64,000 bases of DNA from Phycisphaerales bacterium (lineage in GTDB: Bacteria; Planctomycetota; Phycisphaerae; Phycisphaerales; UBA1924), in contig JAJDDD010000019.1 in the NCBI GenBank assembly GCA_029260495.1, positions 1 to 64,000 of the forward strand, read 5' to 3'. Shown one piece after another: positions 1 to 8,472 of this stretch (the stretch's first letter is position 1; each line of letters opens with the position of its first letter). The notes beneath the pieces are model-generated. The model ran no database searches and was not told the DNA's origin. It saw nothing but the letters and a program-made list of their open reading frames with translations. Position numbers and translations under genes: made by a program.

Positions 1-83
1 TGCGCAATCCCGGCGCCGTAGAGAGTGTCGCCGACGATTGGGCAACCCAGACCGTCGGGAGCCGGAGCGTCAAGGCGGCGCTA
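1..83 (-). pseudogene. Fragment of a second RluA-type pseudouridine synthase gene
   Basis: Bases 1-60 match bases 738-797 of the intact RluA-type gene downstream at 55 of 60 positions, in the same orientation. Read on the minus strand they encode the family's C-terminal motif around PIVGDTLYGAG. Homology stops at about base 60, and an in-frame stop (TAG) lies at 81-83, so this copy has no N-terminal or catalytic part in the window. The rest of its C-terminus would lie beyond the left edge. It is probably a remnant of a partial duplication or a 5'-truncated paralogue. Confidence 0.6.
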
Positions 84-93
84 AGCCGCGGGA

Positions 94-131
94 GAGGATT
101 TGGATCGTTGCATGATCGATTTCAAATCCTC
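94..131. repeat. Perfect 9-bp inverted repeat (hairpin)
   Basis: GAGGATTTG at 94-102 is repeated in inverted form as CAAATCCTC at 123-131, with a 20-nt loop that holds a further ATCG/CGAT pairing. It lies just past the point where the truncated RluA-like copy loses homology and before the small orphan gene. It could be a terminator without a T-run, or the end of a small inserted element. No function is proven. Confidence 0.45.
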
Positions 132-217
132 CCACCCCGATCTACGGTCATGCCCTACAAGTCAAGTGTATATCGGGCTCTGTTGTTGGCGCTTTGGACG
201 ACATATCATGGCGCCTG

Positions 218-532
218 ATGGATGTGCCCCATGAAATATCAACACTGGTCGATGGATGGTGCGAGCGCCGGGCGCTTCGCCCACTACGAATCCTGCTGCC
301 ATATTGGCCGCCGTTAAACGGATTTACAGATGAATGGCAGCAGGTTTGGGCCGCGATGAGACATATTCGAGCGATGTGCCGTGGGGAACTCGCGCTGCAT
401 GGCGAGAGTGAACAGGTTGGCATGATCATTGCCGAGCTATCGCAACGGCTATTCGACAACGAGACGCCGCAAGACATTGAAGAACTCGCCGAGCGCCTCA
501 CTGCTGCAATTTTCCGTGATTACTCAGCATAA
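218..532 (+). CDS. Hypothetical small protein
   Basis: A 104-residue protein that I do not recognise. It is acidic towards the C-terminus, looks alpha-helical, and has no signal peptide or membrane segment. A hydrophobic stretch with LRILLPYWPPLNGF (residues about 20-35) is the most distinctive part. The ATG at 218 is chosen; a TTG at 194 in the same frame would add eight residues. The gene lies alone between a truncated and an intact copy of an RluA-type gene, so it may have come in with the rearrangement. Codon use suggests a real gene, but nothing shows its role. Confidence 0.5.
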   Translation: MDVPHEISTLVDGWCERRALRPLRILLPYWPPLNGFTDEWQQVWAAMRHIRAMCRGELALHGESEQVGMIIAELSQRLFDNETPQDIEELAERLTAAIFRDYSA

Positions 533-643
533 CCCGTGAGAACAACGATGGAGAAAAATGATTTTTTGAGCGGTTGTGCCTGTGCCAACTGCAATAGCCA
601 CTGTGTATGCACGCCGCGCAGTGGATGAGCGTGTTCTCAATTT

Positions 644-1318
644 CTAGAACGGCGCTGCGATTTGAAATGAACGCGCCGCCGGAGCCCCCGGCTCGCGAAA
701 AGCAAGAAAGCAGGCGCCCAGCATCATGCGCGAAGCCTGCGCAATCCCGGCGCCGTAAAGAGTGTCGCCGACGATCGGGCAGCCCAGGCCATCGGGAGGC
801 GACGCGGCGCACGCAATGCGAAGCTGATGGGTTCTGCCTGTCGTTGGAGTCAACTCCAAGCGGGTGTAATGAGCAGGGAGGTTGGCGCCCTTCTCGATAA
901 CGCGCCAACGAGTGACAGCCAGCTTGCCGCGCTCGGGATCGAGAATCTGATGGGGGCGGTTGTCAACATCAAGGCGTTGTTTGAGCTCGATGACGCCTTC
1001 TTGTGCGCGCGGGGCGCCCTGCACCAGCGCGACGTAGCGCTTTTCGACTTTGCGCTCCTGAAACTGAATGGAAAGATCGCGGTGGGCCTCAGCATCGAGG
1101 GCGGCGACCATTAATCCAGAAGTCTCCATATCAAGACGATGGCAGATGATGGGACCCGTCGCGTCAGGGAACATGGCGCGCAAACGCGCTTCAACACAAT
1201 CGCGTTTATCTGGTCCCTTGCCGGGAACGCTGAGCAGGCCCGCGGGCTTATCTATGACAACGCAGCGATCAAGTGCAGCGATGATTGTGAGCAGCCCATC
1301 TGGCGCGGTGGACATCAT
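644..1318 (-). CDS. RluA-family pseudouridine synthase
   Basis: A 224-residue enzyme expected to convert specific uridines in rRNA or tRNA to pseudouridine. It shows the DKPAG motif near residue 24, the catalytic HRLDxxTSG motif at about 60-68 (the Asp is the nucleophile in this family), and the C-terminal GRTHQLRI and PIVGDTLYG motifs. The S4 domain found in many RluA/RluD members is absent, so it is closer to the short RluA/RluE-like forms; the target base cannot be told. The start is set at the paired ATGs at 1313-1318, ten bases after the queF stop, which suggests cotranscription with queF. Confidence 0.85.
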   Translation of the reverse strand: MMSTAPDGLLTIIAALDRCVVIDKPAGLLSVPGKGPDKRDCVEARLRAMFPDATGPIICHRLDMETSGLMVAALDAEAHRDLSIQFQERKVEKRYVALVQGAPRAQEGVIELKQRLDVDNRPHQILDPERGKLAVTRWRVIEKGANLPAHYTRLELTPTTGRTHQLRIACAASPPDGLGCPIVGDTLYGAGIAQASRMMLGACFLAFREPGAPAARSFQIAAPF

Positions 1319-1328
1319 CACAAAAAGA

Positions 1329-1718
1329 TCACAAGCGCGGCGCGAGGTAGATCGCGGGAACATCGCCAGCGGTCGCGGTGATGGTTGAACGAATGCCCCC
1401 TCGGCCGCGCCAGTCGGTGATGAGCTGGAGCCAGGTTGGCTTCATCAGGCCAGCGAGATCATCGCGGATGCGGTTGGTGACCGCTTCGTAATAGATGCCC
1501 TCATTGCGGAAGGATTGGTAGTAGAGCTTGAGAGACTTGAGCTCCACACACAGGCCCGATGCGTCCGCGGGCGCCGGCTGATAGCGCAGCGTGACGGCGC
1601 CGAAGTCGGGGTGGCCTGTCACGGGACAGACACTGGTGAACTCCTCAGCGACGTGCTCGATGGTGTAGGGCGAGCTCGAGGGATTCGGGAATGCTTCAAG
1701 AAGAGATGCGTCGGGCAT
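1329..1718 (-). CDS. queF: NADPH-dependent 7-cyano-7-deazaguanine (preQ0) reductase
   Basis: QueF reduces the nitrile of preQ0 to the amine of preQ1 in the queuosine tRNA-modification pathway. The 129-residue protein is the short, single-domain type. Cys31 in SVCPVTGHPD is the nucleophile that forms the thioimide and Asp38 the acid/base residue. The family motif E(L)KSLK at 59-64 binds NADPH and is followed by the substrate-binding FRNEGIYYE. The start at MPDAS is chosen because family members begin just before LLExFPNP; longer starts would read into the rpsI terminator region. The RluA-type gene follows ten bases downstream, so two RNA-modification genes form one unit. Confidence 0.93.
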   Translation of the reverse strand: MPDASLLEAFPNPSSSPYTIEHVAEEFTSVCPVTGHPDFGAVTLRYQPAPADASGLCVELKSLKLYYQSFRNEGIYYEAVTNRIRDDLAGLMKPTWLQLITDWRGRGGIRSTITATAGDVPAIYLAPRL

Positions 1719-1761
1719 GGGCGTCAGGATAGCGGCGTTGGGGAGATGGCAGGAGCGCATT

Positions 1762-1794
1762 GAAAAAGCCGCCCGTTTTTTGACGGACGGCTTG
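1762..1794 (-). terminator. Rho-independent terminator after rpsI
   Basis: On the minus strand AAGCCGTCCGT pairs with ACGGGCGGCTT across a short A-rich loop and is followed by TTT. It lies between the rpsI stop and queF, so it should end the rplM-rpsI transcript. Confidence 0.8.
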
Positions 1795-1850
1795 AAGTTC
1801 ATGCTCACATCCCGACGCTGAAAAACGCCCGGCGCGGGTGAGTTGTTGGA

Positions 1851-2396
1851 TTAACGCTTCGAGAACTGGAAGCGCTTGCGGGCGCCGGCCATACCTGGCT
1901 TCTTGCGTTCGACCTGGCGATCGTCTCGGGTGAGGTAGCCATGATCGCGAAGGGTGCTTTCGTGGACAGGATCGTATTTCTTGAGGGCCCGGGCGATGCC
2001 GAGCTTGATCGCGCCAGCCTGTCCCATGAAACCGCCGCCGTCGACGCGGAGGGAGACATCCATCTTGCCGAACGTGTTGGTGGCCTTAAGAGGAGCGACG
2101 ACATCATCGCGATCGCGGGCTTCGGAGAAGTATTCGTCGATGGTCTTGCGTTTTTTGCCGTTGATGATGATTTCAAACTTGCCGGCGCCGGGCTTAATGC
2201 GAACACGCGCGACTGCAGTCTTGCGTCGACCGGTGCCCCACCACCAGCCGTGCGGATCCGGGGGTAGAGCCTGGGCGAGCGGCTTTTCGATTGCAGCGGG
2301 AGCGGCGCTGGGGAAGGTGACGCTCTCACCAAGTGCGGCGCCGGCTGAAGCTCCGGCTGAGTCGGGGGCGTTGTTCGTATCGTTGAGTTCTGGCAT
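1851..2396 (-). CDS. rpsI: 30S ribosomal protein S9
   Basis: S9 binds the head of the small subunit, and its basic C-terminal tail reaches the P-site tRNA. The conserved core starts at about residue 53 (GTGRRKTAVARV) and includes GGGFMGQAGAIKLGIARAL. It ends in the canonical KKPGMAGARKRFQFSKR-type tail, whose terminal Lys-Arg contacts tRNA. The protein is 181 residues against about 130 in E. coli; the excess is an N-terminal, Ala/Pro-rich, acidic extension of about 50 residues. It follows rplM by 29 bases in the usual L13-S9 order and shares its promoter. Confidence 0.96.
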   Translation of the reverse strand: MPELNDTNNAPDSAGASAGAALGESVTFPSAAPAAIEKPLAQALPPDPHGWWWGTGRRKTAVARVRIKPGAGKFEIIINGKKRKTIDEYFSEARDRDDVVAPLKATNTFGKMDVSLRVDGGGFMGQAGAIKLGIARALKKYDPVHESTLRDHGYLTRDDRQVERKKPGMAGARKRFQFSKR

Positions 2397-2425
2397 GGTG
2401 CTGATTCTGCCTCTGTGTGAGTTGT

Positions 2426-2866
2426 TCAGGCGCTCGCGAGCTTCATGGATTGGGGATTCTGAGCTTGATGGGGATGATCGGGGCCGGCGTAGACCTTGAG
2501 CTTCTTGAGCATCTGCCTGCCGAGCCTGTTCTTGGGAAGCATCCTGCGGATGGCTTCCTCGACGACGAACTCGGGCTTGCGCTTGATGAGGCTTTCGTAG
2601 GACTCTGCCTTGAGGCCGCCGGGATAGCCGGAGAAGCTGGTCTTCATCTTCTGCTGAGCTTTGGCGCCGGTGAGGACGATTTTCTCAGCATTGGTGATGA
2701 CGACGAAATCACCGGTGTCAACATGAGGTGTGTACTCAGGGCGGTGCTTGCCCATGAGGACGACCGCGACCTGAACAGCCATCCGGCCGAGGCGCTGGCC
2801 TTCGGCGTCGACATGGCGCCAGGTCTGGGAGACTTCGTTGGCTTTGGCGAAGTAAGTTTGTCGCAT
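2426..2866 (-). CDS. rplM: 50S ribosomal protein L13
   Basis: L13 is an early-assembly large-subunit protein. The 146-residue product shows the family core: the VDAEGQxLGRMA motif near residue 20, GKHRPEYTPHVDTGD near 40, then TGAKAxxKMxxSFSGYPGG and the RMLPKNRLGRQMLKKLKVY motif. The start MRQTYF gives the usual length. A longer frame upstream exists, but it runs through the structured leader and is not needed. A good promoter lies about 250 bases upstream and the transcript continues into rpsI. Confidence 0.96.
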   Translation of the reverse strand: MRQTYFAKANEVSQTWRHVDAEGQRLGRMAVQVAVVLMGKHRPEYTPHVDTGDFVVITNAEKIVLTGAKAQQKMKTSFSGYPGGLKAESYESLIKRKPEFVVEEAIRRMLPKNRLGRQMLKKLKVYAGPDHPHQAQNPQSMKLASA

Positions 2867-2887
2867 TGTGGCAGCGCTTTCGTTTGG

Positions 2888-3112
2888 TTCAGGTGATGGT
2901 GGCCACCTGAAGAACTCAACACATGAACAGCCGTTCCCGCCTGTTGCCAATCCTGGCAGCCGCGAGAGACGGACCTCGAAGAAGTGGTCCGGGCCCGAGA
3001 CTGGCTGGCTTTGGATCGCGGGAAGCGATCCGGGGCGAGGCCGATGACGAGCCGAACTGGATGGTCTTGCTGCGTAGAAACCAGCCCCCACCGGGCGTGG
3101 CGACGCAGCGAG
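2888..3112 (-). promoter_or_regulatory. Long structured leader of the rplM-rpsI transcript
   Basis: The region from the predicted transcription start (about 3112) to the rplM start is about 245 bases with no credible gene. It holds three hairpins: a 7-bp stem at 3069-3075/3103-3109 at the very 5' end, a perfect 7-bp stem with a 5-nt loop at 3013-3031, and an 8-bp stem with an 8-nt loop at 2888-2911. L13 represses its own operon in E. coli, so a leader that binds L13 is a reasonable inference. Nothing in the sequence proves it. Confidence 0.5.
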
Positions 3113-3118
3113 CCAAAA

Positions 3119-3146
3119 AGGATAGCGAGAGGGGGCGGGGTGTCAA
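3119..3146 (-). promoter_or_regulatory. Sigma-70 type promoter for rplM-rpsI
   Basis: On the minus strand a perfect TTGACA (3141-3146) is separated by 16 bases from TATCCT (3119-3124). This is the only near-consensus promoter seen upstream of the ribosomal unit. Confidence 0.75.
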
Positions 3147-3329
3147 ACGGGGGCGAGTCTGAGTCAGGACTTATGAGTCGGCGCCAAGGCACGCTTTTGG
3201 CAGTTTTTGGGACGGAAGGGAAGTCAGCCTGGGATTGGGTCGATGCCTATCTGGAGCGCGGAAAGGCGGCCTGGGGCGGCTTGATGGGGATTATCCAGCC
3301 GCTGCGTCGGGCCCATCGGGAGGAAATGG

Positions 3330-4616
3330 ATGCTTCGAGTTCCAATCAAGATGGCCAAGCCCGGGATGAAGCTCGCGGCGGCGGTTCATCATCCACATCG
3401 GCCTGACCAGGTGCTCTTGCGCATTGGGTTTGAGCTTGATGAGAAGGCGATCGAGCGGCTGAGCGATATGGCCGTCGCGGAACTCTGGATCCATCACCCA
3501 CAGCTTGCTTTCGTCTCGCGCTATATCAATCCTCATGCGCTCACGTGCCAGGCGAAGCTCGGCGCGATGGTCACACAGCTCTTCGACTCACTGGAAATGA
3601 CGAAACACTTGCAGCTTGAATATCCGGTCTATCGATCGATGGTTCGGAATCTCCTGGACAAGCTGATCGAAGATCCCAAGGCGGCGCTCTTTATTCAGGA
3701 GATCAACGCGGTCAGCCAGCCTCTCATGAGGCATTCGGTGAATGTCGCGGTGCTGGCGATGTTGATGGGCCTGAAACTCGACAGCTATCTCGTTGATCAA
3801 CGGCGACGCCTGCCCGCGAATCGGGCAAAGTGTGTTGAGAATCTTGGCATCGCTGGCGTGTTTCACGACATGGGCATGCTGCAGTTATCACGTGAGGCGC
3901 GCGAGCGCTGGCGCGAGGAGCATGATGAGCGCAACGAAGAGTGGCGCTCTCATGTGCAGCTGGGACATGAAATGGTGCAGGGAGTTCTCGAACCCAGCGC
4001 CGGATCAGCGGTGTTGCACCACCATCAAAGATGGGATGGGTCCGGCTTCCCCGAGGTAGATTCAGAAGACGGACCGCACGGACTCGCCGGTGAAAAAATC
4101 CATGTGTACTCGAGGATTCTCGCGACGGCAGATGTCTTTGACCGCGCCCGACGCGAAGGAAATGAGCGCCTGAAAGCGACGTCGGCGCCTCAGGAAGAAC
4201 GCCCCGCAGCCCCAAATGTCATCGCGCTCTCGCGTGTGCTGGCGCCGGAGGTTTCGCGCCGGCTGGATCCAGTGACGATCCGCGCTCTCCTGCACATTGC
4301 TCCAGCGTATCCACCCGGAACAGTGGTGACGCTGAGCGATGGCTCACACGGAGCTGTGTGCGAATGGCATCCGCTGGAGCCCTGCCGGCCGACCGTTCAA
4401 ATGGTGGGCGATGACTTTGAAAAAAATCTGACGGCGCCCGACAACGAGCGGTTCGACGAAGAGCCCGACTGTATGGACCTGCGCCGACGAACAGAGCTTG
4501 AGATCGTCGAGACGGAAGGCTGGGACGTGCGGAACTTCAACTTCTATGCTGAAGATGAAACGACGTTTGCGCTCACACACATGCAGCCGGAAAGCCAGAC
4601 CGAAAAGGCAGCGTAG
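3330..4616 (+). CDS. HD-GYP-type phosphohydrolase (probable cyclic-di-GMP phosphodiesterase)
   Basis: A 428-residue cytoplasmic protein. The first 100 residues resemble the DUF3391-like N-terminal region of many HD-GYP proteins. The metal site is visible as His135, the HD pair His179-Asp180 in FHDMGM, His208/His213 in SHVQLGHE, the HH of HHHQRWDGSGFP (about 229-241) and the Asp of ATADVFD. The GYP signature reads GFP, a common variant. The last 130 residues are a poorly conserved extension. The start ATG has GGAGG seven bases upstream. Its output would be hydrolysis of the second messenger c-di-GMP; partners are unknown. Confidence 0.8.
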   Translation: MLRVPIKMAKPGMKLAAAVHHPHRPDQVLLRIGFELDEKAIERLSDMAVAELWIHHPQLAFVSRYINPHALTCQAKLGAMVTQLFDSLEMTKHLQLEYPVYRSMVRNLLDKLIEDPKAALFIQEINAVSQPLMRHSVNVAVLAMLMGLKLDSYLVDQRRRLPANRAKCVENLGIAGVFHDMGMLQLSREARERWREEHDERNEEWRSHVQLGHEMVQGVLEPSAGSAVLHHHQRWDGSGFPEVDSEDGPHGLAGEKIHVYSRILATADVFDRARREGNERLKATSAPQEERPAAPNVIALSRVLAPEVSRRLDPVTIRALLHIAPAYPPGTVVTLSDGSHGAVCEWHPLEPCRPTVQMVGDDFEKNLTAPDNERFDEEPDCMDLRRRTELEIVETEGWDVRNFNFYAEDETTFALTHMQPESQTEKAA

Positions 4617-4641
4617 AGCCGGCCAACGCAACTCACACGCG

Positions 4642-6357
4642 TCAGAAGCACGATCCCCATTGGCCGAGCATCAGCGCAAGGTCCGGCGCACCAACCAAAC
4701 CATCGCCGGAAAGATCGCCTGCGCAAGATGGCGCACATAGGCCCCACTGACCAAGCAGGAGCGCCATGTCCTGGGCGCCAACAAAGCCGTCAAAGGAAAC
4801 ATCCGCAGCACAGTTGCGAGCAACGGTGAGGATTCGGTTCTTCTGAATGTTCGTATGCGTGGTGACACCGCCGTCCGGCCAGCGGATGGTGAGCTCATCA
4901 ACAACAGTCGCTGCATCCAAACCAAAGTGAGCTTCAGCGGGCTCCTGGCCAATAAAACTCATGCCGGCGGTGATCAGACGGGTCATCGTGCCCGCGCCAA
5001 TGCGAACTTCGACGGTGGCGCCGATCGCGTGTGTGTTAATGTTCGCCTGGCGCGGCCGCACAGTCAGAAATCCGGGCTCGGGGCCGGGCTGCGCGGGTTG
5101 ACACTTGAGCAGGCGGAGCGGGCCGTTGGTGTTGACGGTCTGCGCAAGGTCAAGATCCCCGTCTCGATCAATGTCTATCGCGATGAGTGAACTGCCCGCA
5201 TCTATGTATGTAAACCCCGCTTTGGCGGATGCGTTTTCGTAAGCAAGCGGGACTTCACTCGAACAATGGAAGAGCTTTATGGTTTCATTAGGCTCCGCGG
5301 GAAACTCGACACTATTGCTTTCGCCGAGATCAGGAAGACCATCGCGATCCGCGTCGAAGAAGGTCGTCCCCCAACCAAAACCACCATTCTCTACACCGAG
5401 GCTCTGGGCGATTTCGGTGAACGCAAGCGTTTGGCCAACGGTTTGATTGCGAAAAAAGACGTTGTGCTGTTGCTGACTGTCGAAAATGCGATAAAGGTTG
5501 GTGACGTATAGATCAAAATCGCCGTCGTTGTCACAATCGCCGATCGCAACACCCATTTCATTGAATGCGGTGTCGACGCCTGCTTGCGCAGCCTGGTCGA
5601 TAAAAGTGTTATCACTCTGATTGATATAGAGATTATTGGCGGCAAAATCATGGGCAATGAAGATGTCGATGAATCCGTCAGCGTTGAAGTCGTGCATGAC
5701 GGGTTGCCACGGGCTCCCCGGCGCCCCAAGACCCGCAGCGATGGTGATGTCGGTGAACGTCCCGTCGCCGTCACTCAGAAAAAGACTCAGGCCGCGATCC
5801 CACTGCGCCAGACAGATATCAAGATGCCCATCTTTATTGATATCGCCGGCGCAGAGCCCGCCGTTGTGCGTCGAGACATCTCCAGCGAGGTCTGCGAAGA
5901 GTCCCGCAGCGACGGTGACATCGACAAACTGAGCTGGCGCCGTTTGCTGATAGAGGATGAGCGTCGTGTCGAGATTCACAAACTCTTCGCCCTGATCGTC
6001 GCGGGCGACGAGAAGGTCGAGATCGCCGTCATTGTCGTAGTCGAGCCAGAGCGCGGAACGCGAGTTTTCGACGGAAGCGACGCCAACGGCGCTGGCGATC
6101 TCCTCGAAAACGCCGCCGCCAAGATTCCGGTAAAGCTGATCGGGAAATCCGAGCCCGTTGGGGACGAAAAGATCAATATCGCCATCGTTGTCAAAATCAC
6201 TCGCTGCGACGCCGCCGCCGAGCCCGCCCGCCATGTGATACGGCTGGATCCCTGCTGCGACACCCACATCAACAAAGACCACGTCCAGGCCAGCGGCATG
6301 CGCAAGTCCGGCCACGGCGAAGACAGCAGCACAGCCGCAAATGAGACAGTTTGTCAT
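4642..6357 (-). CDS. Secreted FG-GAP/VCBS repeat protein with UnbV/ASPIC domain and dockerin-like tail
   Basis: A 571-residue exported protein related to the CRTAC1/UnbV group. The start at 6357 gives a clear signal peptide ending near AHA at about residue 22. Multiple FG-GAP-like repeats with D-x-D-x-D-G-D-x-D calcium loops (DFDNDGDIDLF, DYDNDGDLDLL, DCDNDGDFDLY, DIDRDGDLDLA) would build a beta-propeller. An UnbV region follows (IGATVEVRIGAG ... LTIRWPDG). The last 50 residues are two EF-hand-like units ending in LMLGQWGSCF. It faces the HD-GYP gene tail-to-tail. Confidence 0.85.
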   Translation of the reverse strand: MTNCLICGCAAVFAVAGLAHAAGLDVVFVDVGVAAGIQPYHMAGGLGGGVAASDFDNDGDIDLFVPNGLGFPDQLYRNLGGGVFEEIASAVGVASVENSRSALWLDYDNDGDLDLLVARDDQGEEFVNLDTTLILYQQTAPAQFVDVTVAAGLFADLAGDVSTHNGGLCAGDINKDGHLDICLAQWDRGLSLFLSDGDGTFTDITIAAGLGAPGSPWQPVMHDFNADGFIDIFIAHDFAANNLYINQSDNTFIDQAAQAGVDTAFNEMGVAIGDCDNDGDFDLYVTNLYRIFDSQQQHNVFFRNQTVGQTLAFTEIAQSLGVENGGFGWGTTFFDADRDGLPDLGESNSVEFPAEPNETIKLFHCSSEVPLAYENASAKAGFTYIDAGSSLIAIDIDRDGDLDLAQTVNTNGPLRLLKCQPAQPGPEPGFLTVRPRQANINTHAIGATVEVRIGAGTMTRLITAGMSFIGQEPAEAHFGLDAATVVDELTIRWPDGGVTTHTNIQKNRILTVARNCAADVSFDGFVGAQDMALLLGQWGLCAPSCAGDLSGDGLVGAPDLALMLGQWGSCF

Positions 6358-6463
6358 GGCGCCGCGAGTCACGATCGAACCATTGTGACATACGAATGGA
6401 AAGGCGCAAACCTTTTTCTTCCAAGACAACACGTTCTTCACAGTCAACAGTCAAAAAGCGCTG

Positions 6464-8389
6464 TCACGCTGGGTGGTTCTCGTCCTCACGGAGAGATTTA
6501 GCGATCGAAATCTCGTGCATTCGGACGCTCGCTTCATCGAGAGCCTGCTTGGCGCTGTGAAAATCTTCGGGATCGACGCTGCGCCAGTCGCTTTGGGCCC
6601 GGGTAATGATGTCATCCAGATAGGCGATACGTTTCTCAAGATCGGCCCGATAGTCGGGATCAAGGTCGGCGCTCAGGCGATCGAGCTGAGCGCGAATCCA
6701 CTTCACATCGAGTTGGGTGTTGGCGATGAGATCGACGATGCGATGGCGCGTCATATCTTCGCGCGCGTGGGTGAGGGATTCCGTCTCCATGCGTTCGACT
6801 TCATCGCGCGTCAGCCCGTGCGCCGGGACGACCTGCAGCGAGGCTCGTTTTCCGCTGCGCTTTTCGACGGCGCTGACGGAGAGCACGCCGTTGGCGTCAA
6901 CGAGAAACTCGACTTCGAGTTGGGGAATGCCTGCGGGCATGGGGGGGAGCCCCGCAAGGTGGAAGACCGCGAGTGATCTGCAATCTTCAACCATCTCGCG
7001 CTCGCCCTGCAGTATGTGAAGTTTGATCGAGGTTTGATTGTCAACGCTGGTGGAAAATGTCTCAGCAGCCCGCGCGGGAGCGGATTGATTGCGAACAATG
7101 ATCTTCGCGACTGCCCCCCCTGCTGTCTCAATACCCAGGCTCAGCGGAATGACATCCATCAGAAGTCTGGAGCGGTCGTCGCCCGACAGAATCGAAGCTT
7201 GCGCCGCAGCGCCCAGCGCAACGACAAGATCAGGATCAAGCGCTGTATAAGGCGCGACGCTGAAAAACTCACCAACGCGCCTGCGCACCAGCGGAATGCG
7301 CGTCGAGCCGCCAACCATGATGACGCGATCAATGTCTGAAGCTTCAAGCTTCGAATCTCGCAACGCGCGCCGGCAGGAAACAAGGGCTTGGTCAATCCAT
7401 GGCGCGAGCAATGCATCAAGCTCATCACGCGTGATTGTGCGCTCAAAGAATCGGCCGGCGCCAAGATCTATGCGCACATGCGCAGACTCTTCTGCTGAGA
7501 GTGTAATTTTGATCGATTCAGAGAACTCACGAATCGCCTGTCGAATAGAAGCGGTCAGGTCCAGAACATCGCGATCGAGCGAAATGTCGAACTGCTGACT
7601 TATTTCAGTCGCGAGCAGGCGAAAAAGCATGTGATCGACATCATCACCCCCAAGGTGTGTGTCGCCGGCGGTGGAAAGCACCTGGAAAAAGTCGGCGCCC
7701 GCGGGCGAGTTGTCATCCTCTTCTGCCGGTGTGATCGCGAGAATAGAAATATCAAACGTCCCGCCCCCAAGATCGAAGACTGCGATGGTTTGCGGCGCAC
7801 TGGCGCCCGCGCCGATTCCGTACGCAAGCGCCGCTGCGGTTGGTTCATTGACAATGCGAACGACTTCAAGTCCGGCGAGGCGCCCCGCGTCGCGCGTCGC
7901 TTGGCGCTGGGCGTCGTCGAAGTACGCGGGGACGGTGATGACGGCGCGCTGGACCGGCGTCCCAAGCGCTGCTTCAGCTTTTCTTTTCAGCTCGCGGAGA
8001 ATTTCCGCGGAAACTTCCTGCGGCGTGATAATGCGCTCGCCAACACGGATTCTGGCGGTTTCATGGGCGCCTTCGACAATTTCATAGGAAAGAAATGGCT
8101 GATCGCTCGCCGCGTCGCGGGCGCTTCTGCCCATCAGTCGCTTGACGCTCGCGATGGTGCGATCCGGGAACTCGACGGCGCGCAAGCGGGCGTCGACGCC
8201 GACCGCTTCGACAGTGTCGCCGGCGGATGAATATCGCACGACGGAAGGGACAAGTGGTCCGGCGTCTTCATCGAGAATGTAGGGGCCGCGCTCATCGAAG
8301 CAGGCGACAACAGAGTTCGTGGTGCCGAGATCAATCCCGACAATTGGGCCGGCGCTTGATTGGGTTGTGGATTGGCTATCGCGAGACAT
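6464..8389 (-). CDS. Hsp70 family chaperone (DnaK/HscA-like)
   Basis: A 641-residue Hsp70 with all ATPase motifs: phosphate-1 VGIDLGTTNS near residue 17, phosphate-2 VFDLGGGTFD near 205, the adenosine motif IMVGGSTRIPLVR near 350, and the NEPTAAALAYG connect region. The substrate-binding beta domain (DVIPLSLGIETAGG) and a helical lid follow. It lacks the acidic EEVD-like C-terminus and has no grpE, dnaJ or isc genes beside it. It is therefore probably a specialised paralogue rather than the main DnaK. HscA is possible, but its usual Fe-S cluster neighbours are absent. Confidence 0.88.
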   Translation of the reverse strand: MSRDSQSTTQSSAGPIVGIDLGTTNSVVACFDERGPYILDEDAGPLVPSVVRYSSAGDTVEAVGVDARLRAVEFPDRTIASVKRLMGRSARDAASDQPFLSYEIVEGAHETARIRVGERIITPQEVSAEILRELKRKAEAALGTPVQRAVITVPAYFDDAQRQATRDAGRLAGLEVVRIVNEPTAAALAYGIGAGASAPQTIAVFDLGGGTFDISILAITPAEEDDNSPAGADFFQVLSTAGDTHLGGDDVDHMLFRLLATEISQQFDISLDRDVLDLTASIRQAIREFSESIKITLSAEESAHVRIDLGAGRFFERTITRDELDALLAPWIDQALVSCRRALRDSKLEASDIDRVIMVGGSTRIPLVRRRVGEFFSVAPYTALDPDLVVALGAAAQASILSGDDRSRLLMDVIPLSLGIETAGGAVAKIIVRNQSAPARAAETFSTSVDNQTSIKLHILQGEREMVEDCRSLAVFHLAGLPPMPAGIPQLEVEFLVDANGVLSVSAVEKRSGKRASLQVVPAHGLTRDEVERMETESLTHAREDMTRHRIVDLIANTQLDVKWIRAQLDRLSADLDPDYRADLEKRIAYLDDIITRAQSDWRSVDPEDFHSAKQALDEASVRMHEISIAKSLREDENHPA

Positions 8390-8472
8390 ATCGCGTGTAG
8401 CGTATTCGTGTTGCCAGCCGTTGTCCTTGTTTGTGCGCGCGAAAAGAGGCTATTTACACTGATCCGCGAGAA

